The notes beneath the pieces were generated by a model, which searched no databases, was not told the origin of the DNA, and saw only the letters and a list, made by a program, of their open reading frames with translations. This document shows positions 1 to 6,592 of a stretch of DNA of 35,646 nucleotides, piece after piece. The position numbers were made by a program, and so were the translations under genes. The DNA is from an uncultured Clostridia bacterium. GTDB taxonomy: Bacteria; Bacillota; Clostridia; Christensenellales; Aristaeellaceae. Location of the stretch: positions 1 through 35,646 of the forward strand of contig CAMVEB010000039.1 of the NCBI GenBank assembly GCA_947166385.1, read 5' to 3'. Each line of letters begins with the position of its first letter. The first letter of the stretch is position 1.

Positions 1-120
1 GCGTACATGGAAGATCCCGCGGCAGCGCAGCCTCCAATTCGCACAGGGTTTCTGTTATTAATAGTTTCATGCGTCGATCCCATTCGAAAAATGAAAACTA
101 TTTATAAGGAGAAAACCAAA

Positions 121-1221
121 ATGATATTCCAGGACAATGTAATAAAAGAAAACCTGAGAAATGTCTATTTCATTTCAGGTACGCCCTGTGCCGGAAAGAC
201 AACGATCACTCGGGCGCTGGGGAAAAAGTTCAACATCCCGGTCTATGTCATTGATGACCAGTTTACAATTCATCAGTTGATGTCCGATGAAACACATCAG
301 CCAAACATGAATAAGGGCTTCAGGGATGCGGACGAATTTTTTGGCAGAAGCGTCGAAGAATACAAAAGCTGGCTTCTTGGCAACTCAAGGGAACAGTTGG
401 ACTATGTGCTGCTGGATCTGATTAAGCTTTCTCAGGATCGTGTCGTTTTGTGCGATATTCATCTGATTGCCGAACAGGCCGCAAAGATCACTGATCCTTC
501 CCGGATCGCATTCCTGATCAAAGAACCCACAGATCTTGTGGATGCATATATCAGCCGTCCGGATCATCAGGCGTTCAGGGATTTTATCTACAGCGCGTCA
601 GATTATGAAAAGGCAAAAGCGACCTGCAATGAAACTTTGTATTCGCTGAATATTGATCGTTATAACTACATCAGGAACAGTGATTATTTCTGGCTGGAGC
701 GTGATGACAGCAGAACTGTTGACGAGACGGTCGCTCTGGTAGAAAATCATTTCGGATGGCGTTTGCTGAATCATTTTTCCGTCAGGAAGGTCGATCACGG
801 AACGCCGCTTGCAGATCAACTGCTGTCCTTTGTCAAAAACTGCTCCTGGGTGGAAGTGAAGGATCATATAGCTGAAAAAATCAGCAAATGGGATTTTTCC
901 GATTGGGAATCGATGTTTGTTGCAGTAGAAGATGACCAGATCATCGGAATGGCTTCTGCTTTGAAAGAGGACTATTATCCTTTGCCGGATCTTTTTCCGT
1001 GGATCTCGACAGTGTTTGTTTCTGAAGAATATCGCGGGCTCAGAGTCAGCGAGAAGCTCATCGCCTGTGCCAATGATTACCTCAGAGAAAACGGATTTAG
1101 CCAAAGCTATATTCCGTCCAGCCATGTCGGGTTGTATGAACGTTACGGCTATTTTTTTGTCAAGGAAATAACAAACTATGGCGGCACTGATGATCATCTG
1201 TATGTAAAAATCATCAGATAA
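121..1221 (+). CDS. P-loop kinase-like / GNAT acetyltransferase fusion protein
   Basis: Two-domain cytoplasmic protein of 366 aa. The N-terminal half is a P-loop NTPase of the shikimate/adenylate-kinase-like type: Walker A GTPCAGKTT lies at residues 20-28 directly after a beta strand (VYFIS). The C-terminal third, roughly residues 255-366, reads as a GNAT fold, with acetyl-CoA-binding motif A around residues 300-320 (VSEEYRGLRVSEKLI) and a late GLYERYGYF, the usual GNAT beta6-beta7 ending. The substrate is unknown; the pairing suggests phosphorylation plus acetylation of a small molecule such as an antibiotic or metabolite, but that is inference. I start at the ATG at 121 because AAGGAG (106-111) sits 9 nt upstream; the frame is open to base 7 but the upstream part looks non-coding. 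A terminator follows at once. Confidence 0.75.
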   Translation: MIFQDNVIKENLRNVYFISGTPCAGKTTITRALGKKFNIPVYVIDDQFTIHQLMSDETHQPNMNKGFRDADEFFGRSVEEYKSWLLGNSREQLDYVLLDLIKLSQDRVVLCDIHLIAEQAAKITDPSRIAFLIKEPTDLVDAYISRPDHQAFRDFIYSASDYEKAKATCNETLYSLNIDRYNYIRNSDYFWLERDDSRTVDETVALVENHFGWRLLNHFSVRKVDHGTPLADQLLSFVKNCSWVEVKDHIAEKISKWDFSDWESMFVAVEDDQIIGMASALKEDYYPLPDLFPWISTVFVSEEYRGLRVSEKLIACANDYLRENGFSQSYIPSSHVGLYERYGYFFVKEITNYGGTDDHLYVKIIR

Positions 1222-1244
1222 TACAGTTTCCTGAATATGTACAG

Positions 1245-1276
1245 GCCATCTACCCGTTTCGGGCAGGTGGCTTTAT
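1245..1276 (+). terminator. Rho-independent terminator after the kinase/GNAT gene
   Basis: A 12-bp stem with one A-C mismatch and one G-T pair (GCCATCTACCCG against CGGGCAGGTGGC, loop TTT) is followed by TTTATT. It lies about 25 nt after the stop codon of the upstream gene. Confidence 0.7.
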
Positions 1277-1391
1277 TCGTTTTCCACCAAGCGAGCCACC
1301 CCGATTTTCCGGCAACTGAGCCAGACGACCGTGTGAACGGAATGGCGGCACGAGTCGTTCACGTCGCCGAGGTGAACCCTGAAAAAAGTGA

Positions 1392-1414
1392 ACCCCTCGG
1401 CAGTGATGCCGGGG
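1392..1414 (-). terminator. Second terminator-like hairpin for minus-strand tRNA-like locus
   Basis: Stem CCCC-T-CGGCA / TGCCG-GGGG with loop GTGA. On the minus strand it is followed by TTCACTTTTTTCAG. It stands just behind the first minus-strand terminator (1417-1451), so the pair looks like tandem terminators for transcription coming from the tRNA-like locus. Confidence 0.45.
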
Positions 1415-1416
1415 GA

Positions 1417-1451
1417 TAAAAAAGTAGAAGTCCTTGATCTACAAGGACTTC
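1417..1451 (-). terminator. Terminator immediately 3' of the tRNA-like gene
   Basis: Perfect 10-bp stem GAAGTCCTTG / CAAGGACTTC with a 5-nt loop, followed on the minus strand by TACTTTTTTAT. The stem begins 4 nt after the CCA end of the tRNA-like element at 1456, which is the normal arrangement for a transcribed tRNA gene. Confidence 0.75.
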
Positions 1452-1455
1452 CGAG

Positions 1456-1649
1456 TGGTGGTGACAGTTGGACTCGAACCAGTGTTCCGTTCGCTCAATC
1501 GTCGCTGCTCGCCCTTGGAGCGGGCTCGCCGCTCGTTTCGCGCCAACAAACTCAGGGCGCTTGCCTGCGGCACTCCCCACTGGGGAGACGCTTCCTTCGT
1601 TTGCCCCATCGATGTGAACGATGTGCTCTGCTGGCTGAACTATGCCACC
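1456..1649 (-). tRNA. tRNA-like gene, anticodon CAC (Val-like), with ~115-nt insert between anticodon and T arms
   Basis: Read on the minus strand. The 5' end GGTGGCA pairs with TGTCACC at the 3' end over 7 bp (one G-T), followed by A and an encoded CCA. A 4-bp D stem (GTTC/GAGC), a 5-bp anticodon stem (CATCG/CGATG) with loop TTCACAT (anticodon CAC), and a canonical T loop TTCGAGT are all present. Between the anticodon arm and the T arm lie about 115 nt instead of about 5; this insert forms strong hairpins (CTCCCC-AGT-GGGGAG; GCGCC/GGCGC; GAGCGG-CGAGC-CCGCTC). Oddities: the D loop AGCCAGCA lacks the GG that docks on the T loop, and the T stem has only 3 good pairs (ACTGG against CCAAC). It could be a decayed tRNA, a tRNA with an insertion element, or a tRNA mimic. 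A terminator follows directly. Short open frames across this locus on both strands are shadows. Confidence 0.45.
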
Positions 1650-1716
1650 TTGTACTTTTTATATAAAGCTTCTGCAACATATAGTATGGCATCCAAGCCT
1701 GGAGAAAACCGGCAGG

Positions 1717-3039
1717 TTATTTCCGAAAGGCTGCGGGAACCGGTTTGGCAGCCTCCCGCACTTCCTTTGTCCGGCGGGAAGCGACCTCATCCGGCATGCT
1801 CCGGATATCCCCGGCCCTGGTCAGGGCCCACTTGGTCAGGCTCGGCCCCACCAGTTCATAGACCAGCACGGAGAAAAGGACAATATTCCGGACCAGCGTG
1901 CCGTCGGAGCCGCCCAGTACCCGGTAGGCTGTGGCACACATACCCAGGGCCACGCCGGCCTGGGGCAGCAGCGTGATGCCCAGGTATTTCCGGACCGGTT
2001 CGGGGCTGTGGACCATGGAGGAGGACAGGCCCGCACCCAGGTATTTACCCAGCGACCGGGCAACGATATATACTACGCCGGCCAGAAGCACAGCGGGATC
2101 GCCGAAGACCTCAAACTTCAGCGCCGCGCCGCTGAGCACAAAGAACAGGGTAACAGCCGGGCCGGACCAGCGGTCCGCCTGCAGCATCAGGTCCTCACTG
2201 AGCGGGCAGAAATTGCAGAACACCGTGCCCAGCATCATGCAGACCAGCAGGGAGGAAAACCCGAAGGAGAAGGAACCTACCGGGATCTTCAGCTGGCTGA
2301 CGGCAACCGTCAGGATGACGCTGCCGACAATGAGCGCATTCCGGTTCCGGTGGGAATGGAAAAAGCGCTCCAGCCAGGTCAGCGCCAGACCCACCAGTCC
2401 GCCGAGGGCGAGGGACAGGAGTACTTCCATGAACGGCTCCAGGATCAGGGCGGCGATATCGGTATCTCCGTTCTTCAGAGACTGGGCGATACCGAAGGAA
2501 ACGGCAAAGATGACCAGGCCGACCGCGTCGTCCAGGGCAACCACCGGCAGCAGCACATCCGTCACCGGCCCCCTGGCCTTGTACTGGCGGACCACCATCA
2601 GGGTAGCGGCCGGGGCGGTGGCCGCCGCGATCGCGCCCAGGGTCACAGCCACGGGCATAGACAGCAGGTCAGGCATGATAAAGTGCAGGGCGATCAGCGC
2701 CGCGTCCACACATAGCGTGGCAAAGCAGGCCTGGATGATGCCGATTACCGTCGCCTGCCTGCCCGTCTGCTTCAGGGCGGAAAGGCGAAACTCATGGCCG
2801 ATGGCAAAGGCAATGAAGCCCAGGGCCACATCCGAGATCATCGAAAGAGAATCCACCTGCTCAAAGGTATTGAAACCCAGGCACGGAATTCCCAGCCGTC
2901 CCAGGACGCAGGGACCGATCAGCACACCGGTCACCAGGTAGGCGGTAACGTCAGGCAGATGAAATTTATCAAACAGACGGGTCATCAGCAATCCGGAGAA
3001 AAGGGCAACCGCAATCAGCAGAAGCGTTTGCATAGTCAT
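1717..3039 (-). CDS. CPA2-family cation:proton antiporter (KefB/NapA type)
   Basis: Integral membrane antiporter of 440 aa exchanging a monovalent cation (Na+ or K+) for protons. It reads as about 11-12 hydrophobic helices, starting at the N terminus with a helix and the typical LPDVTAYLVTGVLIGP signature of the Na+/H+ exchanger domain. The paired acidic residues needed for transport appear as ALDDAVGL about half way. There is no C-terminal TrkA-N/RCK domain, so this is the short form. I choose the ATG at 3039 (MTMQTLLL) because GAAAGGA lies 8 nt upstream; the frame runs further upstream through the structured leader, which I take to be untranslated. The leader carries a strong promoter and a terminator-like hairpin, so expression is probably controlled by attenuation. 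The ion specificity cannot be read from sequence. Confidence 0.88.
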   Translation of the reverse strand: MTMQTLLLIAVALFSGLLMTRLFDKFHLPDVTAYLVTGVLIGPCVLGRLGIPCLGFNTFEQVDSLSMISDVALGFIAFAIGHEFRLSALKQTGRQATVIGIIQACFATLCVDAALIALHFIMPDLLSMPVAVTLGAIAAATAPAATLMVVRQYKARGPVTDVLLPVVALDDAVGLVIFAVSFGIAQSLKNGDTDIAALILEPFMEVLLSLALGGLVGLALTWLERFFHSHRNRNALIVGSVILTVAVSQLKIPVGSFSFGFSSLLVCMMLGTVFCNFCPLSEDLMLQADRWSGPAVTLFFVLSGAALKFEVFGDPAVLLAGVVYIVARSLGKYLGAGLSSSMVHSPEPVRKYLGITLLPQAGVALGMCATAYRVLGGSDGTLVRNIVLFSVLVYELVGPSLTKWALTRAGDIRSMPDEVASRRTKEVREAAKPVPAAFRK

Positions 3040-3049
3040 TGATCGCATC

Positions 3050-3190
3050 CTTTCATATGAAAAGGCCCACCATGTATCCATGATGAGCCGTGACGCCGTT
3101 CTGTATGATCCAGCGGTCTGCCGCCCATCCGATGGTGATGTCTCATCGAGCACAGGGACGGTGGTTTATTGGATCGCTGTTCCTTTGTTC
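3050..3190 (-). ncRNA. Structured 5' leader of antiporter gene, candidate ion-sensing riboswitch
   Basis: About 150 nt separate the promoter from the antiporter start. The leader can fold into a multibranched domain closed by GATCCA/TGGATC (3170-3175 with 3107-3112) that holds two hairpins (CGATG-N9-CATCG and GCGG-CAGA-CCGC). This is followed by an 11-bp hairpin, GGCTCATCATG against CATGGTGGGCC with loop GATA (3064-3089), then TTTT and the ribosome site. CCACC near the 5' end could pair with GGTGG of the last hairpin, giving an alternative fold. I could not match it to a known riboswitch class from memory. Confidence 0.45.
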
Positions 3191-3197
3191 GGCACAT

Positions 3198-3225
3198 ATT
3201 ATAATCCCGAAATCGAAGCTGTCAA
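3198..3225 (-). promoter_or_regulatory. Consensus sigma-A promoter for antiporter
   Basis: TTGACA (3220-3225) and TATAAT (3198-3203), both perfect, with a 16-nt spacer on the minus strand. Transcription would start near 3190, leaving a leader of about 150 nt. Confidence 0.8.
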
Positions 3226-3237
3226 GAGAATGAAAGG

Positions 3238-3509
3238 ATGTTCCGCGCGGTATTCCTGACAGGGATTCATTCTATGAGGAATATGCCTTTGGTTGGGATC
3301 TTCTCCCAAAGGGGAAAAACAGGCCGAACCAAATCGGGATTACTTCCGTGGAAATCATAGCTGTGACAGATGATACGCTCGTTGTAAAAGGGCTGGATGC
3401 GGTTGACGGCACACCGGTTCTGGATATAAAGCCGTATTATCCGGCATATGACAGGAAAGATGCTACAGTTCCCGAATGGGTGGATCGCCTGATGGAGCAT
3501 TATTTTTGA
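3238..3509 (+). pseudogene. Truncated, frameshifted TrmO/TsaA-family (tRNA t6A37 methyltransferase-like) remnant
   Basis: The C-terminal half of a TsaA/TrmO family protein can be read across two frames. Frame one gives MPLVGIFSQRGK; after a 5-A tract (near 3317-3321) the match continues one base off as NRPNQIGITSVEI, then KGLDAVDGTPVLDIKPYYP and a normal family ending PEWVDRLMEHYF. Six A residues instead of five would restore one frame. RGKNRPN and DGTPVLDIKPY are the conserved SAM-binding and core motifs of the family. The N-terminal half (about 60-70 aa) is missing: the sequence before about 3262 is the divergent promoter of the antiporter gene. So the gene is both truncated and frameshifted and should be non-functional. 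Confidence 0.72.
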
Positions 3510-3567
3510 TGGGCATAGATTAAAAAACCGTATCATTGCAGTTAAGCATACCCGAGGAGACAGAAAA

Positions 3568-3621
3568 ATGCTGATTGTAAAGTGTACAAGGGTACATGAG
3601 CCTCCGGAACCTTTGAAATAA
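3568..3621 (+). CDS. Possible 17-aa peptide
   Basis: A 17-codon frame with a good ribosome site (GAGGAG at 3554-3559, 8 nt before ATG). I do not recognise the peptide. It lies between the TrmO remnant and the phage tail remnant, so it may be the start of a lost gene, a leader peptide, or chance. Confidence 0.2.
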   Translation: MLIVKCTRVHEPPEPLK

Positions 3622-3642
3622 GGCGTAAAGGCTTTTGCGCTA

Positions 3643-3696
3643 TACTTTATTACCTTTGATCTGGGTAATAAAGTACAAAAAGTACAAAGTACAAAT
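3643..3696. repeat. 12-bp inverted repeat plus three AAGTACAAA direct repeats
   Basis: TACTTTATTACC (3643-3654) and GGTAATAAAGTA (3664-3675) form a perfect 12-bp inverted repeat with a 9-nt centre. The right arm runs into three copies of AAGTACAAA (3671-3679, 3680-3688, 3687-3695). A further TGTAC-N4-GTACA lies at 3583-3596. The AT-rich cluster resembles an operator or control region, not a terminator, since no T-run follows on either strand. Confidence 0.5.
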
Positions 3697-3699
3697 ATG

Positions 3700-4146
3700 T
3701 CAAATAATTAAAAGCATATCAGTCAAATAAATTATAGCAAATCTGTCAACTTTTTGGTATAATGCGATTTCAATCACCTGAACTGTCAGAGTGTTCTTAT
3801 AGGCCGCAAGAATCTTATAGTTCCTGCCGGGACCAGAGCGCAGGTTCAGGGTTCCTTTCCGGGTTTCCGCTCCGGGGAAGTCCGTATGGATACGATAGAT
3901 CTCAGTCCCGCTGTCATCACCCGGCGCGGAAAAGTGCACCCGGGGAGTAGTAGCCGCAGGAACCGGAGCACGGAGGATACAGCCTTCCACCAGTCGCTGC
4001 CATTTTCCCGCATCATCGATCGGATGCACCAGCTGCAGCTCGTATTCTCCATTCAGGGTTTCTGTCACCTGTGCGGAAGACGGCTCAATGGTTCCGTTTC
4101 CATTCGTGGAGAAGTCGGTACAGTCAGCAGGATAAACGCAGATCAC
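3700..4146 (-). pseudogene. Prophage tail endopeptidase-like protein, N-terminal fragment
   Basis: 148 aa from a GTG start with an excellent ribosome site (AAAGGAGG, about 9 nt upstream). The opening (DCTDFSTNGNGTIEPSS, then TETLNGEYELQLVHPIDDAGKW) is the characteristic N terminus of siphovirus/Clostridia prophage tail endopeptidase (phage minor structural) proteins, which are normally 600-900 aa. After an insert region it enters a bacterial SH3-like segment (LNLRSGPGRNYKILAAYKN) and then breaks off into AT-rich, low-quality sequence and a stop. It is therefore a truncated relic of a prophage tail module with no other tail genes beside it. Alternative: a short domesticated protein, which I think less likely. 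Confidence 0.65.
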
Positions 4147-4170
4147 AAAGGCTCACCTCCTTTATATTTC

Positions 4171-4200
4171 TTGCCTTGAGAGGCTTTTGTATGGTAATAT
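4171..4200 (+). promoter_or_regulatory. Possible promoter for Xre regulator
   Basis: TTGCCT (4171-4176), 18-nt spacer, TAATAT (4195-4200). Weak match, placed about 60 nt before the Xre gene start. Confidence 0.4.
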
Positions 4201-4262
4201 ATGAATAGAAGGTTGGAACTTTACAGACCGAACAAAACTTAATAAGAAAGCGAGTGATACCC

Positions 4263-4460
4263 ATGGGATTCAAAACAAGGTTCCGTGAGTTGCGCGAAAG
4301 TCGTGGACTATCACAAGCTGCCACCGATGAGGTATTCGGCCTGATGCGCGGAACCAGCAGCAACTGGGAGAACGGATTCAGTGAACCGGAGGAAGAACTG
4401 ATCGAAGATATCGCCAGATTCTTCGGTGTCCGAATTCGTGATCTGGTCGAGGAGGCTTAA
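4263..4460 (+). CDS. Small Xre-family helix-turn-helix regulator
   Basis: A 65-aa protein that is almost only an HTH_3 (lambda-repressor-like) domain: FKTRFRELRESRGLSQAAT is helix 1-2, followed by the recognition-helix region SSNWENGFSEPEEELIEDIARFFGVRIRDLVEE. It should bind DNA as a dimer. I use the ATG at 4263; a GTG at 4254 is in frame but has no better ribosome site. It is divergent from the phage tail remnant, so it may be a relic of the same prophage or of a toxin-antitoxin unit. The position normally filled by a conserved Ser/Ile-Ser pair before the recognition helix reads LMRGTSS, slightly unusual. An intrinsic terminator overlaps the stop codon. Confidence 0.75.
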   Translation: MGFKTRFRELRESRGLSQAATDEVFGLMRGTSSNWENGFSEPEEELIEDIARFFGVRIRDLVEEA

Positions 4461-4474
4461 CAGCCTCCTTTTTT
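4451..4474 (+). terminator. Rho-independent terminator after Xre gene
   Basis: GGAGGCT-TAAC-AGCCTCC followed by six T. The left arm is within the last codons of the Xre gene. Confidence 0.85.
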
Positions 4475-4646
4475 ATAGGTACCGCCATCTCGGAGAAATG
4501 ACAACGTTCGTCACATTCCCGGACCAGCTGATGCCGTTCAGGCCGGGTTTCAGCACCGGAAAATCTCCGGACATATGGTTATTCATCAGGGTCGTGCCTA
4601 GGTATGCTTCTTTTCAAAACTGTTCGGTTATTATGGATCAAAGGGT

Positions 4647-4745
4647 ATTGTTCTGAAGCGGGAGACATTCATCAAAAATCTGGGCCTGAAGAACAGCAAA
4701 GGAGAATTCAACCTGCTTGCTAAGCTTTTGTCTGACAATTCACTT
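4647..4745 (+). pseudogene. Fragment of an AlbA_2/HATPase_c_4 family paralogue
   Basis: About 33 codons in one frame read LKRETFIKNLGL, then NSKGEFNLLAKLLSDNSLIS. This is the helix-plus-strand segment that links the AlbA_2 domain to the middle domain in 'ATP-binding protein' / RecG-like helicase-related regulators. It corresponds to about residues 155-182 of the intact relative that begins at 4906. No start, no AlbA_2 domain and no ATPase domain remain, so it is a relic. The rest of 4475-4829 holds no gene I can support. Confidence 0.45.
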
Positions 4746-4829
4746 ATCTCACCCGGTAATCCTGCAAGGCATCTTTCGGAATCTTCCGGTTCTGCTGTCA
4801 TGTTTTATCTGAAAACGGAAATAAATTCG

Positions 4830-4847
4830 AACGCAAAATTTTGCGTT
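4830..4847. promoter_or_regulatory. 18-bp perfect palindrome touching the -35 box
   Basis: AACGCAAAATTTTGCGTT is fully self-complementary and its last base is the first base of the -35 element of the AlbA_2-family gene. This is where a repressor operator would be expected; the gene's own product has a winged-helix C terminus and could be the ligand-binding autoregulator (inference). Confidence 0.5.
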
Positions 4848-4875
4848 TGATTTTTCGGCCGATTGCTGGTATAGT
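4847..4875 (+). promoter_or_regulatory. Promoter of AlbA_2-family gene
   Basis: TTGATT (4847-4852), 17-nt spacer, TATAGT (4870-4875). The start codon lies 30 nt downstream. Confidence 0.65.
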
Positions 4876-4905
4876 ATACCCGGATCAGACGCAGGAGGAA
4901 CAGGC

Positions 4906-6165
4906 ATGAGAGAATCACGGACGTTGGAATATAAGGAATCAATCGCCAATACTTTTTTAAAATCAGTTAGCGCGTTTGCCAATTATGGTTCCGGAGAAAT
5001 CGTATTTGGAATTGCAGATGACGGAAGAATCGTCGGGATTCCGGATTCCAAAGCAGCCTGTCTGGATATTGAAAACCGTATCAATGACAGTATTGACCCA
5101 GTTCCGGAATACACATTGAGCATTAACGAAAAAACATCTGTAATTATACTGAGAGTACAGGAAGGTCTGCATAAGCCGTACCTGTATAAGGCAAAAGCTT
5201 ACAGGAGAAACGATACCGCAACGATTGCGGTGGATCGCCTGGAACTGGACCGGCTGATTCTGGAAGGACAGAATTCTTCTTTTGAAGAATTGCCGGCTTC
5301 GGATCAGGATCTTTCATTTCAGATATTGGAAGATAAACTCATTGCTGAACTGCATATTGATTCCTTTTCCAAAGACACACTGAAAACGCTGGAGTTATAC
5401 CAGGAAGGGCCTGGTTTCAATCAGGCGGGCGAGCTGCTCGCGGATCGGAATAAATTCTGCGGCATTGACATGGTGCGGTTTGGAGATAATATCAGCATTA
5501 TTCTCGACCGGAAAACGGTGGAACATGTTTCTATCCTGAAGCAATTCGATCAGGCTCTGGATATGTTCCGTCAATACTATGAGTATGAACAGATCAAAGG
5601 CAGCACAAGGGAGAAGATATCCCTGATCCCGGAGGAAGCTTTCCGGGAAGCAGTAGCAAATGCTCTTGTTCACAGAACATGGGACATTGATTCACATGTA
5701 AACATTGCGATGTTTCAGGACAGAATCCGGATCACATCGCCGGGCGGTTTGCCAAGGGGCGTCAGCGAGGAGGAATACATGAGAGGTGGAATATCAATTC
5801 TGAGGAATCCCATTATTGGCAATGTGTTTTACAGGCTCCATATGATCGAAAAAATCGGAACAGGAATACGCAGGATCAATGATACCTATCAGAGCAGTAT
5901 GATTAAACCTGTGTTCACGGTCGGGGAAAACACAATATGCATTGTTTTGCCGGTTTTCCAGGAAAAGAGTGATTTACTGCCTGATGAGCAGAAAGTATTC
6001 GCATTACTGAAAAACAGGGAATTGCCAAGTTCCGCAATCGTGGAAGCTACCGGCTTTGGCAAATCGAAAACGGTGACTATTCTGAACAAATTGGTTAATA
6101 AGGGCTATATCATGGTTTCCGGAACGGGGAGAGGAACAAAATACAAAACGGGAACGCTATCATGA
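4906..6165 (+). CDS. AlbA_2 / HATPase_c_4 domain ATP-binding protein
   Basis: A 419-aa protein of the family often labelled 'putative ATP-dependent DNA helicase' or 'transcriptional regulator'. Domain order: an AlbA_2 (divergent AAA-4, Schlafen-like) nucleic-acid domain at residues 1-120, with the hallmark RTLEYKES start, GSGEIVFGIADDG and the basic KAYRRNDTATIA; an HATPase_c_4 domain at about 240-345, with EAFREAVANALVHR (metal/ATP-binding Asn), FQDRIRITSPGGLP and KIGTGIRRI; and a winged helix at 355-419. Complete for the family. AGGAGG lies 7 nt before the ATG. It has its own promoter overlapped by a palindrome, and a fragment of a paralogue just upstream. Members are linked to defence islands and local regulation, but no specific function is proven. 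Confidence 0.82.
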   Translation: MRESRTLEYKESIANTFLKSVSAFANYGSGEIVFGIADDGRIVGIPDSKAACLDIENRINDSIDPVPEYTLSINEKTSVIILRVQEGLHKPYLYKAKAYRRNDTATIAVDRLELDRLILEGQNSSFEELPASDQDLSFQILEDKLIAELHIDSFSKDTLKTLELYQEGPGFNQAGELLADRNKFCGIDMVRFGDNISIILDRKTVEHVSILKQFDQALDMFRQYYEYEQIKGSTREKISLIPEEAFREAVANALVHRTWDIDSHVNIAMFQDRIRITSPGGLPRGVSEEEYMRGGISILRNPIIGNVFYRLHMIEKIGTGIRRINDTYQSSMIKPVFTVGENTICIVLPVFQEKSDLLPDEQKVFALLKNRELPSSAIVEATGFGKSKTVTILNKLVNKGYIMVSGTGRGTKYKTGTLS

Positions 6166-6280
6166 AGAAGGGATGAGTGGAATAATAAAAGATGAAATCT
6201 GTTCTGCGCGCGGAAAGGCCGACCGTTTCGGCGGCAGGGAAAACCCAGACAAAAAAATCCGGAAAAGGCAGGAACAGTCC

Positions 6281-6488
6281 ATGAAAATAGCAGTATTCTC
6301 AGATGGCGTGTCAAAGCGAGGGCATCAAAAAATACGATCTTGTTGTGATTGGCCATTGCCATCAGAATTTCGTGAAGGGAAATGTTGTTTCGGTTTCAGC
6401 AGCAGGGCTGGAAGGCGCTTCCTTTCTCCTGATCGACATTGATCAGAATGCTGTCAGCTTTCAGCATATCGATGTCCTTCAATCGTAA
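6281..6488 (+). pseudogene. Metallophosphoesterase with internal deletion
   Basis: The normal N terminus of a YfcE-like calcineurin phosphoesterase, MKIAVFSDG, starts at 6281 behind an AGGAAC ribosome site. Within nine codons the reading jumps, one frame off (frame of 6303), to the family's C-terminal part: KKYDLVVIGHCHQNF (GHxH metal-ligand motif), VVSVSAAGLEGASFLLIDID and a terminal FQHIDVLQ. About 150-200 aa carrying most metal ligands are missing, and the join is out of frame. So the gene was gutted by an internal deletion while both ends stayed. After the stop, 6489-6592 holds only a short coding-like stretch (TLTDSEIRMLLDQI) that could be the tail of another lost gene. Confidence 0.62.
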
Positions 6489-6592
6489 CGGAGGGATGCA
6501 TAGATACAATGGTCATAGCAGCCACACTCCCGCACCCTCACCGACAGTGAAATCAGGATGCTGCTTGATCAGATCAGGAGGGGGTATTGACG

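Noticed and set aside
1434..1976. Short open frames across the tRNA-like locus (both strands)
   Set aside because: They are typical chance frames over tRNA-type sequence, with no ribosome site, and disagree with the acceptor, anticodon and terminator structures.
3050..3190. Fluoride (crcB) or yybP-ykoY riboswitch in the antiporter leader
   Set aside because: The conserved strings I remember for these classes are not visible, so I left the class open.
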